A DNA stretch of 64,000 nt from CAG-411 sp963643465 (GCA_963643465.1 CAVIJT010000007.1:62001-126000), one strand, 5' to 3'; counted from the stretch's first letter, positions 34,379 to 43,443 are shown. The notes: generated from the sequence alone by a model not told the origin. Program-made: numbers and translations.

Positions 34379-35174
34379 AATTGACAAACAAATTTACTGC
34401 GGACAAAGCAAATACCAGCGAATTGATATTTTTGAAACTCCAGAATTTGGTAAAATATTAGTGCTTGATGGATATTTGATGTTGACCGAAAAGGATGAAT
34501 TTATATATCATGAGATGATTACCCATGTACCTATGGCTGTTCATCCAGACGTAAAAAATGTATTAGTAATTGGTGCTGGTGATGGTGGAACCATTCGAGA
34601 ATTAACTCGCTATAACAGCATTGAACATATTGATATGGTTGAAATTGATGAGATGGTTGTTCTCGCGTGTAAAGAACATTTGCCACAAACTGCCGAAAAA
34701 TTGTCCGATCCAAGAATTAGCATTATTTATACGGACGGGTTGAAATTTGTCCGTACCCAACAGGATGCTTATGATTTGATCATTGTAGATTCTACAGATC
34801 CTTTTGGCCCAGGTGAAGGATTGTTTACTAGAGAATTTTATGGAAATTGTTATAAAGCATTAAAAGATGATGGTATTCTTATTAACCAACATGAAAGCCC
34901 TTTTTATGACGAAGATGCAAAATCCATGCAACGAGCCCATAGAAATATTTCTGCATCTTTTCCAATCTCTACTGTTTATCAGTTTCATTTGCCAACTTAT
35001 CCATCGGGACATTGGTTTTTTGGATTTGCATCTAAAAAATACGATCCCATTGCAGATTTAAAAGCAAAAAAATGGAATGATTTAGGATTACAGACAAAGT
35101 ATTACAATACCGACTTACACAAAGGTGCCTTTTCTATTCCAAACTATGTAAAGGAGTTATTAGCAAATGAATAA
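34326..35174 (+). CDS. speE: Spermidine synthase (aminopropyltransferase)
   Basis: Encodes 282 residues from ATG 34326, which gives the standard family N terminus MELWFSEPHTKN. The earlier ATG at 34254 would add unrelated residues. The donor site is visible: YQRIDIFETPEFGKILVLDG, DEFIYHEMITHVP, VIGAGDGGTIRELTRY with the glycine-rich loop, and the catalytic VDSTDPFGPGEGLF near residue 155. It transfers the aminopropyl group of decarboxylated AdoMet to putrescine or agmatine. Its only strong ribosome binding site is about 29 bases upstream, which is unusual. It overlaps speB by 8 bases. Confidence 0.93.
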   Translation: MELWFSEPHTKNVKLSIKIDKQIYCGQSKYQRIDIFETPEFGKILVLDGYLMLTEKDEFIYHEMITHVPMAVHPDVKNVLVIGAGDGGTIRELTRYNSIEHIDMVEIDEMVVLACKEHLPQTAEKLSDPRISIIYTDGLKFVRTQQDAYDLIIVDSTDPFGPGEGLFTREFYGNCYKALKDDGILINQHESPFYDEDAKSMQRAHRNISASFPISTVYQFHLPTYPSGHWFFGFASKKYDPIADLKAKKWNDLGLQTKYYNTDLHKGAFSIPNYVKELLANE

Positions 35175-36009
35175 AAATATTATGACTTTTATTGGTTGTG
35201 ACAATTCCTATGACGAAAGTGACATTGTCATTTTTGGCGCTCCTTTTGATAGCACCACTTCCTACCGACCGGGAACAAGATTTGCCAGTGCAGCTATTCG
35301 AAATGAGAGTTACGGAATTGAAACATACAGTCCATACCAAGACAAAGATTTAGAAGATATCTGCGTATTTGATGGTGGTGACTTGGAATTACCTTTTGGT
35401 TCTCCAGATCAAGCATTGACACAAATACGAGAATTTACAGAACAACTGCTTAAAGACAAAAAACGTCCCTTTATGATTGGTGGCGAACATTTAGTTACCC
35501 TTGGAGCAGTAGAAGCGGTATTTTCAAAATATCCGGATTTGCATATTTTGCATTTTGATGCACATACAGATTTGCGGGAAGACTATTTAGGTGTGAAAAA
35601 ATCCCATGCAACTGTAATACGAAGATGCCATGATTTAGTAGGTGATGGACATATTTTTCAGTTTGGCATCCGAAGTGGTGAGCGAGCTGAATTTATGTGG
35701 GCAAAGGAACACACATACCTTCATAAATTTAATTTTGATACATTAGAGGACGTTGTGGAACAATTAAAAGGAAAGCCAGTCTATTTTACACTGGATTTGG
35801 ATGTGCTAGACCCGTCACAATTTCCGGGGACTGGAACTCCAGAGGCAGGCGGTGTTACATTTTTACAATTGATGGATGCGTTGAAACTTGTTTCCAAACT
35901 AAACATAGTAGCACTTGATATGAATGAATTATCTCCCCCTTATGATACAAGTGGTGCTTCCACAGCAATGGCATGCAAATTATTAAGAGAAATTTTATTA
36001 TATTTATAA
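35167..36009 (+). CDS. speB: Agmatinase / ureohydrolase family
   Basis: Encodes 280 residues of the arginase/agmatinase family. Manganese ligands are visible in GGEHLVTLG (His), LHFDAHTDLR (Asp-x-His-x-Asp) and LDLDVLDPSQFPGTGTPEAGG (Asp-x-Asp) near residues 100-230. It splits agmatine into putrescine and urea, or aminopropylagmatine into spermidine and urea. Its ATG lies 8 bases inside the end of speE, with AAGGAG in the speE tail, so the two are translationally coupled. Putrescine from SpeA plus SpeB is the acceptor for SpeE. Confidence 0.9.
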   Translation: MNKNIMTFIGCDNSYDESDIVIFGAPFDSTTSYRPGTRFASAAIRNESYGIETYSPYQDKDLEDICVFDGGDLELPFGSPDQALTQIREFTEQLLKDKKRPFMIGGEHLVTLGAVEAVFSKYPDLHILHFDAHTDLREDYLGVKKSHATVIRRCHDLVGDGHIFQFGIRSGERAEFMWAKEHTYLHKFNFDTLEDVVEQLKGKPVYFTLDLDVLDPSQFPGTGTPEAGGVTFLQLMDALKLVSKLNIVALDMNELSPPYDTSGASTAMACKLLREILLYL

Positions 36010-36024
36010 TTAGGAGGAACAAAT

Positions 36025-37224
36025 ATGGGAAAAGCGTTAATTATCGGAGCAGGTGGTGTAGCAAGTGTGGCAGTACATAAATGCTGCCAAAATTCAGAAG
36101 TATTTGAGGAAATCTGTATTGCTAGCAGAACAAAATCAAAATGTGATGCACTCAAAGAAAAACTGGATGGTGGAAAAACTAAAATTACCACTGCACAGGT
36201 AGATGCCAATAATGTAGACGAGCTTATTGCTTTGATTAATAAAGAAAAACCAGATGTAGTGTTAAACCTTGCACTTCCATATCAGGATTTAACCATTATG
36301 GATGCTTGTCTTGCTACTAAGACACATTATGTGGACACTGCAAATTATGAGCCAGAAGATACTGCAAAATTCGAATACAAATGGCAATGGGAATACCGTG
36401 AGCGATTTGAAAAAGCAGGAATTACAGCAGTTCTTGGAAGTGGTTTTGATCCAGGTGTAACTGGAGTGTTCTCTGCTTACGCTTTGAAACACAAATTCGA
36501 TGAAATTAACTATATTGATATCTTAGACTGTAATGCTGGAGACCACGGATATCCCTTTGCTACAAACTTCAATCCAGAAATTAATATTCGAGAAGTCAGT
36601 GCCAATGGAAGTTACTGGGAAGATGGAAAATGGGTAGAAACCAAACCAATGGAAATAAAGAGAGTGTATAACTTCCCTGAAATCGGAGAAAAGGATATGT
36701 ATTTGCTCCATCACGAGGAGTTAGAATCTCTTGGTATCAATATTCCGGGAATCAAACGAATTCGTTTCTTTATGACTTTTGGCGAGAGTTATTTGACACA
36801 CTTAAAATGCTTAGAAAATGTGGGAATGACCTCAATTGAACCAATCGAGTACGAAGGAAAACAGATTGTTCCTTTACAATTTTTAAAGGCAGTATTGCCA
36901 GACCCTGCAAGTCTTGGACCTAGAACAGTTGGAAAGACAAACATTGGCTGCATTTTCCAAGGAAAGAAAGATGGAAAAGAGAAAACCTATTACTTATACA
37001 ATGTTTGTGATCATCAGGAATGTTACAAAGAAGTAGGATCCCAAGCAGTTTCCTACACCACAGGAGTGCCAGCAATGATTGGTGCTATGATGGTAATGAC
37101 TGGAAAATGGTGCAAACCGGGAGTTTACAATGTAGAAGAGTTTGATCCAGATCCATTCATGGACGCACTAAATACATTTGGACTTCCATGGCAGGAAAGC
37201 GATACACCGGATTTGGTAGATTAG
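36025..37224 (+). CDS. Carboxynorspermidine/carboxyspermidine dehydrogenase (saccharopine dehydrogenase family)
   Basis: Encodes 399 residues. The Rossmann start is ALIIGAGGVASVAVHKC, and the family-specific segments ALPYQDLTIMDACLATKTHYVDTANYE, GSGFDPGVTGVFSAYAL and LDCNAGDHGYPFATNFNPEINIRE match the saccharopine-dehydrogenase-like enzymes of polyamine synthesis. They join aspartate semialdehyde to a diamine (putrescine or diaminopropane) by reductive amination, to give a carboxylated triamine. GGAGGAAC precedes the ATG, 15 bases after speB. The next gene is the matching decarboxylase. The preferred diamine is not readable from the sequence. The symbol lys1/casdh is avoided because the true lysine enzyme is more distant. 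Confidence 0.92.
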   Translation: MGKALIIGAGGVASVAVHKCCQNSEVFEEICIASRTKSKCDALKEKLDGGKTKITTAQVDANNVDELIALINKEKPDVVLNLALPYQDLTIMDACLATKTHYVDTANYEPEDTAKFEYKWQWEYRERFEKAGITAVLGSGFDPGVTGVFSAYALKHKFDEINYIDILDCNAGDHGYPFATNFNPEINIREVSANGSYWEDGKWVETKPMEIKRVYNFPEIGEKDMYLLHHEELESLGINIPGIKRIRFFMTFGESYLTHLKCLENVGMTSIEPIEYEGKQIVPLQFLKAVLPDPASLGPRTVGKTNIGCIFQGKKDGKEKTYYLYNVCDHQECYKEVGSQAVSYTTGVPAMIGAMMVMTGKWCKPGVYNVEEFDPDPFMDALNTFGLPWQESDTPDLVD

Positions 37225-37235
37225 GAGAATATACT

Positions 37236-38402
37236 ATGTATGATACAACACCTTTTATTCAAAAAGTGAATACACCTGCCTATGTTATGGATGAGCAATT
37301 GCTCATCCATAATTTGCAAATATTAAAACAGGTAAGAGAAAAAACAGGTGCCAAAATTTTGTTAGCACAAAAAGCATTTTCTATGTTTTCTGTTTATCCA
37401 TTGCTTAGTGAATATTTAGATGGTACAACAGCCAGTGGATTATATGAAGCAAAACTTGGAAAAGAAGAAATGGGAAATCGGGAAGTTCATGTATATGCGC
37501 CTGCTTTTAAACAACAGGACATGGAACAATTGGTAACATTTTGTGACCACATCGTATTTAATTCCCCAGCTCAATGGCAAAAATACAAAGAATTAGTGAA
37601 AAATTCCAACAGAGATATTTCTTGCGGTTTGAGAATTAACCCAGAATATGCAGAAGTAGATACGGATTTGTATAATCCTTGTATTGCAGGTTCCCGCTTG
37701 GGTACTACATTAGAACAACTGGAACATGTAAACTTAGAAGGAATTAGTGGACTTCATTTTCATACTATGTGCGAACAGGATGCAGACGTATTGTGGCGTA
37801 CCGTTCAAATTGTAGATACTAAATTTGAACACATTTTAAAAAAGATGAAATGGATTAACTTTGGTGGCGGTCATCATATAACCCGTGAAGGTTATCAAAT
37901 GGACTTGTTAGAAAAAAGCATCCGCCTGTTTCAGGATAAGTATGGTTTACAAGTATATTTAGAACCGGGAGAAGCCATTGCCTTAAATGCAGGTTTTCTT
38001 GTATCAGAAGTAATGGAAATTATGGAAAATCAAAAGAAAATCGCTATCCTTGACACATCGGCAGCCTGTCATATGCCAGATGTACTGGAAATGCCATATT
38101 CCCCTAATATTTTGCAGGGAGAACACCTTTGTAAACCTTATCAAAAGGAACCAGATAAAATTCCATATCTCTTAGGTGGACCAACCTGTTTAGCGGGAGA
38201 TGTAATTGGAGAATACGGCTTTTTTAAGCATTTAAAAGAAGGGGATCGTATCGTATTTTGTGATATGGCAATTTATACGATGGTAAAAAATAATACCTTT
38301 AACGGAATGCCTTTACCAAGCATTTATCTTTATACCAAAGATAACACATTGAAAAAGATACGTGAATTTTCTTACTCCGATTTCAAAATGAGACTTTCTT
38401 AA
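37236..38402 (+). CDS. nspC: Carboxynorspermidine decarboxylase
   Basis: Encodes 388 residues from ATG 37236, with TAGGAGA 7 bases ahead; the G of its ribosome site overlaps the stop of the previous gene. It is a fold-type III PLP decarboxylase (alanine-racemase fold): the Schiff-base lysine lies in LLAQKAFSMFSVYPL near residue 45, HFHTMCEQ and FGGGHHITREGY carry the cofactor-binding glycines, and LEPGEAIA and GPTCLAGDVIGEYGF are the active-site loop with the catalytic Cys. It decarboxylates carboxyspermidine or carboxynorspermidine to the finished polyamine. It closes the cluster; the next gene has its own promoter. Confidence 0.93.
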   Translation: MYDTTPFIQKVNTPAYVMDEQLLIHNLQILKQVREKTGAKILLAQKAFSMFSVYPLLSEYLDGTTASGLYEAKLGKEEMGNREVHVYAPAFKQQDMEQLVTFCDHIVFNSPAQWQKYKELVKNSNRDISCGLRINPEYAEVDTDLYNPCIAGSRLGTTLEQLEHVNLEGISGLHFHTMCEQDADVLWRTVQIVDTKFEHILKKMKWINFGGGHHITREGYQMDLLEKSIRLFQDKYGLQVYLEPGEAIALNAGFLVSEVMEIMENQKKIAILDTSAACHMPDVLEMPYSPNILQGEHLCKPYQKEPDKIPYLLGGPTCLAGDVIGEYGFFKHLKEGDRIVFCDMAIYTMVKNNTFNGMPLPSIYLYTKDNTLKKIREFSYSDFKMRLS

Positions 38403-38413
38403 ATGCAAACCCC

Positions 38414-38442
38414 TTTTCATTTTGAAGAAAATTGGGTATAAT
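38414..38442 (+). promoter_or_regulatory. Sigma-A promoter for hisB-hisIE
   Basis: TTTTCA at 38414-38419 and a perfect TATAAT at 38437-38442, spacing 17, about 100 bases before the hisB start. The leader between them has no recognisable T-box. Confidence 0.6.
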
Positions 38443-38542
38443 AGAAATAGATTATAAGATAAGGGTTAATAGGTCACAAATAGAATTATGTATTCTGTCT
38501 TGCGACTTTAATATCCGAGTAGACATAAGTTGGGAGGCAGAC

Positions 38543-39133
38543 ATGAGCGAACGTTATGCAAAAATAGTTAGAACAACAAAAGAGACAGACATTGAATTAG
38601 AGCTTTGGATTGACGGAAGTGGACAATGTAATGTAAACACTGGAATTGGTTTTTTTGACCATATGCTGAATAGTTTTGCAAGACATGGTTTTTTTGACTT
38701 AAATCTAACAGTAAAGGGAGATTTAGAAGTGGATTGTCACCATACCATTGAAGATGTTGGAATTGTTCTTGGCAAAGCAATCAAAGATGCGTTGCAAGAT
38801 AAAGCAGGAATCAAGCGTTATGGATACTTTATTCTTCCTATGGATGAAACTTTGGCTCTTTGTGCCATTGACTTATCTGGAAGACCATTTTTTGTATATG
38901 ATGTGAATTTCACTACTGATCGCATTGGAACATTCGATACAGAAATGGTAAAAGAATTCTTTTATGCTGTTTCTTATGGTGCAGAGATGAATTTACATAT
39001 CAAACAGTTAGATGGATATAACAATCATCATATTGCCGAAGGGGTTTTCAAAGCATTTGCAAAAGCATTGGATGAGGCTACAAAATACGACAATCGTATT
39101 CAAGGCGTTTTATCTACCAAAGGGGCTTTATAG
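38543..39133 (+). CDS. hisB: Imidazoleglycerol-phosphate dehydratase
   Basis: Encodes 196 residues from ATG 38543, with GGGAGG at 38532-38537. The manganese-binding histidine motifs are visible: GFFDHMLNSFARHGFFDL, DCHHTIEDVGI and the C-terminal GYNNHHIAEGVFKAFAKAL. It removes water from imidazoleglycerol phosphate in histidine synthesis. It is the monofunctional form, without a phosphatase domain. Only hisB and hisIE occur here; hisG, hisD, hisH, hisA and hisF are not in the window. Confidence 0.96.
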   Translation: MSERYAKIVRTTKETDIELELWIDGSGQCNVNTGIGFFDHMLNSFARHGFFDLNLTVKGDLEVDCHHTIEDVGIVLGKAIKDALQDKAGIKRYGYFILPMDETLALCAIDLSGRPFFVYDVNFTTDRIGTFDTEMVKEFFYAVSYGAEMNLHIKQLDGYNNHHIAEGVFKAFAKALDEATKYDNRIQGVLSTKGAL

Positions 39134-39154
39134 AGAAAGAAGGAGGGAATTTTT

Positions 39155-40417
39155 ATGGGAAGTAAAAAACTAATTGCATATATCAATGCAGAAAATGAAT
39201 CAAAGGGCAGTGTCATGCGGTTGGCTGAAAAATACAGCCATGAGGGAGCAGACCAGTTATTTTTGTATAACTATGCCAAAGATGAGAAAACCAAAGACAC
39301 GTTTTTAGCAATGGCAAAAGAAATTACAAGAAATATTGATATCCCTGTAATTTTAGGTTTGTATGTAAAACGTTTCGAAGATATAAAAAAGGCATTGTAT
39401 ACCGGGGCTGTCCGTGTAATTGTTAAGGAAGCTATTATGGACAATGAGATGGCTGTAAAAGAGGCCATTGACCGTTTTGGAACAGATAAAATATTTGTAG
39501 AAGTAGATTCTAAGGGCGATTTTTCTAATGTGGAAGACATGAAACATTTGAAAAATTTGGGTGTTTACGGAATTTTACTAAAACATGTAGTAATTTCTGA
39601 TGCACTTCTTCAGCATATGAAAGAAGCAGAAATGTCCATTATTATTCGTGACAGTTTGATTCGAAATGATTTGTCAGAACTAATGAAGATGGAAGATGTT
39701 CTTGGTGTTGCAACTAATCATTTTGAGAATAAAGTAATGATGAAAGCAAAATACGCATTAAAAGATCAGGGAATTGATGTAGAAACATATGAAAGTTTAT
39801 TAGAATTTTCTGACTTTAAATTAAACAGTGATGGTATGATCCCTGTTATAGCGCAGGACTATAAAACTGGAGAAGTATTAATGCTGGCATATATGAATGA
39901 AGAGGCATTTAATGCAACCATCAAAACAGGACGAATGACATATTGGAGTCGAAGTAGAGAAGAGTTGTGGTGTAAAGGAGATACTTCCGGACATTACCAG
40001 TTCGTAAAATCATTAACCATAGATTGCGATAACGACACTTTATTGGCTAAAGTACACCAGATAGGTGCCGCATGTCATACAGGAAACCGCAGTTGCTTCT
40101 TTACTACGATTATGCACAAAGAGTATAACGACAGTAATCCATTTACCGTATTTGAGGATGTGTACCGAATCATCAAAGACCGCAAAGAACATCCAAAAGA
40201 AGGTTCTTATACCAATTATTTATTCGATAAAGGAATTGATAAGATTTTAAAGAAATGCGGAGAAGAAGCTACAGAAATCGTAATTGCAGCTAAAAATCCA
40301 GATGCAGAAGAGTTAAAATACGAGATTAGCGATTTCCTTTACCATATGATGGTATTGATGGCTGAATGTGGCGTAGATTGGGATGATATTGTAAAAGAGT
40401 TAGCAAATAGAAAATAA
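39155..40417 (+). CDS. hisIE: HisF-like domain fused to phosphoribosyl-AMP cyclohydrolase/phosphoribosyl-ATP pyrophosphatase (HisIE)
   Basis: Encodes 420 residues in three parts. Residues 1 to about 215 resemble the HisA/HisF half-barrels (AEKYSHEGADQLFLYN, IDIPVILGLYVKRFEDIKKAL, VYGILLKHVV), but the phosphate-binding GGGIR of HisF is replaced by GLYVKR and the first catalytic Asp is Asn-like, so it looks inactive. Residues 224-325 are HisI, with metal ligands D290, D292, D294 and C307/C314 in CHTGNRSC. Residues 329-420 are HisE, with FEDVYRIIKDRK and KCGEEATEIVIAAK. It removes pyrophosphate from PR-ATP and opens the ring of PR-AMP. GAAGGAGGG precedes the ATG. Standard HisIE proteins are about 200 residues. 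Confidence 0.93.
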   Translation: MGSKKLIAYINAENESKGSVMRLAEKYSHEGADQLFLYNYAKDEKTKDTFLAMAKEITRNIDIPVILGLYVKRFEDIKKALYTGAVRVIVKEAIMDNEMAVKEAIDRFGTDKIFVEVDSKGDFSNVEDMKHLKNLGVYGILLKHVVISDALLQHMKEAEMSIIIRDSLIRNDLSELMKMEDVLGVATNHFENKVMMKAKYALKDQGIDVETYESLLEFSDFKLNSDGMIPVIAQDYKTGEVLMLAYMNEEAFNATIKTGRMTYWSRSREELWCKGDTSGHYQFVKSLTIDCDNDTLLAKVHQIGAACHTGNRSCFFTTIMHKEYNDSNPFTVFEDVYRIIKDRKEHPKEGSYTNYLFDKGIDKILKKCGEEATEIVIAAKNPDAEELKYEISDFLYHMMVLMAECGVDWDDIVKELANRK

Positions 40418-40430
40418 GGAGGGGTAACTT

Positions 40431-40574
40431 ATGGGTATTGCAACATTATTACAAATGACAGCATTTTACATTGTGAAATACATTGTATATATTGCTATTA
40501 TTTTAGGAGCAATTGTTCTTGGTAAGAACTGGGCAGCTCATTCTAAAAAAGGAAAAGAAAAAATAGAAGAGTAA
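40431..40574 (+). CDS. Small single-pass membrane protein (47 aa)
   Basis: Fourteen bases after hisIE, AAGGAGGGG at 40416-40424 precedes an ATG that opens 47 codons to a TAA. The product is MGIATLLQMT followed by a hydrophobic segment (residues about 11-31) and a lysine/glutamate-rich tail, a typical small membrane peptide. The strong ribosome binding site argues that it is translated. I do not recognise a family. It is the last gene of the his transcript, followed by a hairpin, and too short for the usual gene callers. Confidence 0.75.
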   Translation: MGIATLLQMTAFYIVKYIVYIAIILGAIVLGKNWAAHSKKGKEKIEE

Positions 40575-40580
40575 AAGAAC

Positions 40581-40616
40581 AGAAAAGTCATTTCGCATTG
40601 CGGAATGGCTTTTCTT
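40581..40616 (+). terminator. Terminator hairpin after the small membrane protein
   Basis: AGAAAAGTCATTTCGC at 40581-40596 pairs over 16 bp (two G-U) with 40600-40615, three-base loop, short T-rich tail. Confidence 0.75.
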
Positions 40617-40641
40617 CATATATAGATATAGACGTTCTTCG

Positions 40642-40670
40642 TTGACAAACCAAGTGTTTGAACATATAAT
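40642..40670 (+). promoter_or_regulatory. Consensus sigma-A promoter of alaS
   Basis: Perfect TTGACA at 40642-40647 and perfect TATAAT at 40665-40670 with 17-base spacing, the best promoter in the window. The roughly 70-base leader has no T-box. Confidence 0.9.
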
Positions 40671-40747
40671 AGAATAGTATGTTTATGTAAAAAAATATAT
40701 AACGTTTTAGAACAGATACGAGAGTACGTAATTAGGAGGCAGGTAAC

Positions 40748-43390
40748 GTGAAAAAGTACGGAGTAAATGAGTTAAGAAAGATGTATTTAGATTTCTTTGC
40801 ATCAAAAGAACATTTGGTAATGAAGAGCTTTTCTTTGGTTCCTCATAATGATAATAGTTTACTATTGATTAATGCTGGTATGGCACCACTTAAGCCATAT
40901 TTTACAGGACAGGAGATTCCACCAAAAAGAAGAGTGGCAACCTGCCAAAAGTGTATTCGTACTGGTGATATAGAAAATGTTGGTAAGACAGCAAGACATG
41001 GTACATTTTTCGAAATGCTTGGAAACTTTTCGTTTGGAGATTATTTTAAGCACGAAGCAATTGCCTGGTCTTGGGAATTTTTAACGGAAGTAATTGGTTT
41101 AGAAAAAGACCGTTTGTATCCTTCTGTATATGAAACCGATGATGAAGCCTTTGAAATTTGGAATAAAGAAATTGGTGTTCCTACAGAAAGAATCTTCCGT
41201 TTTGGAAAAGAGGATAACTTCTGGGAACATGGTGCTGGTCCTTGCGGTCCTTGTTCTGAGATTTATTATGATCGTGGAGAAAAATATGGATGTGGACAGC
41301 CAGGATGTACTGTTGGATGCGATTGTGACCGTTATATGGAAATCTGGAACAACGTATTTACCCAATTTGAAAATGATGGTAAGGGAAATTACACAGAATT
41401 AGAAAATAAAAACATTGATACTGGTATGGGATTAGAGCGTCTTGCAGTAGTTGTGCAAGATGTAGATTCTATTTTTGCTACTGATACCATCAAGGCATTG
41501 TTGGATGAAGTATGTAAATTGGCTCATACTGAATATTTGAAAGATGCAGATGACGATATTTCCATCCGCGTAATAACCGACCATATTCGTTCTGCAACAT
41601 TTATGATTTCAGACGGTATTATTCCTTCTAATGAAGGTCGTGGATATGTACTTCGCCGTTTGGTTCGTAGAGCCGCTCGTCATGGACGTTTATTAAATAT
41701 CGAAGGAAAATTCCTTGCAAAACTTAGTAATACAGTAATTGAAATGTCTAAAGACGGCTATCCTGAATTAGAAGAGACAAAAGAAATGATTTTCAATGTT
41801 CTCACAGAAGAAGAGAACAAATTCAACAAGACAATCGATCAGGGACTTAGCATTTTATCTGATATGGAAGAAGAAATGGTTAAAAACCAAGAAAAAGTTC
41901 TTTCAGGAAAAAATGCGTTTACCTTATATGATACCTACGGTTTCCCTCTTGATCTTACAAAAGAAATCTTAGAAGAAAAAGGAATCGGAATTGACGAAGA
42001 AGGCTTTAAGGCTGAGATGGAAAAACAACGTCAGACAGCAAGAGCAGCAAGAAAGACTACGAACTACATGGGTGCAGATGAAACTGTATACCAGTCAATT
42101 GATGCAGCAATTACCACTTCCTTTGTAGGATATGACAGATTAACCCATGAATCAAAGATTTCTGTATTAACTACGGATACGGAATTGGTACAGGCTTTGA
42201 CAGATGGAATGGAAGGAACTATTTTGGTTGAAGAAACACCATTCTATGCAACCATGGGTGGTCAGCAGGCTGACATTGGTTTTATCACTTGTGGCGACAA
42301 TGTATTTGAAGTAAAAGACACCATCAAGTTACAAGGTGGAAAAGTAGGACATGTAGGTGTAGTTACAAAAGGAATGTTCAAAGTGGGAGATTCTGTTGTA
42401 TTAGAAGTCAACAAAGAAAACAGACTTGCTACTGGAAAGAATCATAGTGCTACTCACTTATTACAAAAAGCATTGCGTGAAGTTGTAGGTAATCATGTAC
42501 ATCAGGCTGGTTCCCTTGTCAATGCGGAACGTTTGCGTTTTGACTTTAACCATTATTCTTCACTAACAGAAGAGGAAATTGCAAAAGTCGAACAGTTAGT
42601 TAATAAACAGATTTCCAACGCACTTCCTGTAGTTACAAAAGAAATGACTTTGGAAGAGGCAAAGAAGACTGGTGCAATGGCATTGTTTGATGAAAAATAC
42701 GGTGAGACTGTTCGAGTAGTCACAATGGGAGACTTTAGTACAGAACTTTGCGGTGGAACACATGTAGACAATACAAGCAACATTTCCAATTTTAAGATTG
42801 TTTCTGAAAGTGGAATTGCTGCGGGAGTAAGACGTATCGAAGCACTTACTGGTGAAGGCTTAACTGCATATTATAAAAAGCTGGAAGAAGAACTGAATGC
42901 TGCTGCAAAAGCTGCCAAAACAGATGTTTCCGGTTTGATTAAAAAAATTGAATCTATGCAGGAAGAAATCAAAGCATTGCAATCCGAAAACCAAAAATTA
43001 AAGGACAAAGCTGCAAAAGAAGCACTTGGTGATGTTATGGACCAGGTAAAGGACATTCAAGGGGTAAAAGTATTAGCGACAAAAGTTGCAGATGTTGATA
43101 TGAATGGATTGCGTACATTAGGCGACGAATTAAAAGAAAAAATTGGAGAAGGTGTTGTTGTTTTAGCTTCTTCTTTTGATGGAAAAGTTAGTTTAGTTGC
43201 CATGGCAACAGATGAAGCAGTAAAGAAAGGGGCACATGCTGGTAATCTGATTAAAGAAATTGCTGCAACCGTTGGCGGCGGCGGTGGTGGTCGTCCAACT
43301 ATGGCTCAAGCTGGTGGAAAGAATCCTGCTGGAATTGAGGATGCTATTTCTAAGGCTTTGCAAGTTATTGAAGCACAGATTAACAAGTAA
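40748..43390 (+). CDS. alaS: Alanine--tRNA ligase
   Basis: Encodes 880 residues, the usual length, from a GTG preceded by AGGAGG. The class II aminoacylation domain is at the N terminus (NAGMAPLKPYF, RVATCQKCIRTGDIENVG and the ERLAVVVQ segment). The editing domain shows HSATHLL near residue 565 and CGGTHVDN near residue 667, the zinc ligands. The C-Ala domain has GGGGGGRPTMAQAGG near the end. It charges tRNA-Ala and clears misacylated Ser/Gly. It is a single transcription unit up to the antiporter gene, which follows after 53 bases. Confidence 0.98.
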   Translation: MKKYGVNELRKMYLDFFASKEHLVMKSFSLVPHNDNSLLLINAGMAPLKPYFTGQEIPPKRRVATCQKCIRTGDIENVGKTARHGTFFEMLGNFSFGDYFKHEAIAWSWEFLTEVIGLEKDRLYPSVYETDDEAFEIWNKEIGVPTERIFRFGKEDNFWEHGAGPCGPCSEIYYDRGEKYGCGQPGCTVGCDCDRYMEIWNNVFTQFENDGKGNYTELENKNIDTGMGLERLAVVVQDVDSIFATDTIKALLDEVCKLAHTEYLKDADDDISIRVITDHIRSATFMISDGIIPSNEGRGYVLRRLVRRAARHGRLLNIEGKFLAKLSNTVIEMSKDGYPELEETKEMIFNVLTEEENKFNKTIDQGLSILSDMEEEMVKNQEKVLSGKNAFTLYDTYGFPLDLTKEILEEKGIGIDEEGFKAEMEKQRQTARAARKTTNYMGADETVYQSIDAAITTSFVGYDRLTHESKISVLTTDTELVQALTDGMEGTILVEETPFYATMGGQQADIGFITCGDNVFEVKDTIKLQGGKVGHVGVVTKGMFKVGDSVVLEVNKENRLATGKNHSATHLLQKALREVVGNHVHQAGSLVNAERLRFDFNHYSSLTEEEIAKVEQLVNKQISNALPVVTKEMTLEEAKKTGAMALFDEKYGETVRVVTMGDFSTELCGGTHVDNTSNISNFKIVSESGIAAGVRRIEALTGEGLTAYYKKLEEELNAAAKAAKTDVSGLIKKIESMQEEIKALQSENQKLKDKAAKEALGDVMDQVKDIQGVKVLATKVADVDMNGLRTLGDELKEKIGEGVVVLASSFDGKVSLVAMATDEAVKKGAHAGNLIKEIAATVGGGGGGRPTMAQAGGKNPAGIEDAISKALQVIEAQINK

Positions 43391-43443
43391 AACAGTAAAC
43401 AAACAGGCTGTTTGTTATTGTTTAAACAGAAGAGGCGAGTAAT

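Noticed and set aside
40671..40747. T-box or other riboswitch ahead of alaS
   Set aside because: The leader is about 70 bases, too short for a T-box, and has no conserved T-box sequence.
43391..43443. Palindrome ACAAACAG/CTGTTTGT after alaS
   Set aside because: The arms meet without a loop and no T tract follows, so it is not a terminator, and short symmetry is expected by chance in AT-rich DNA.
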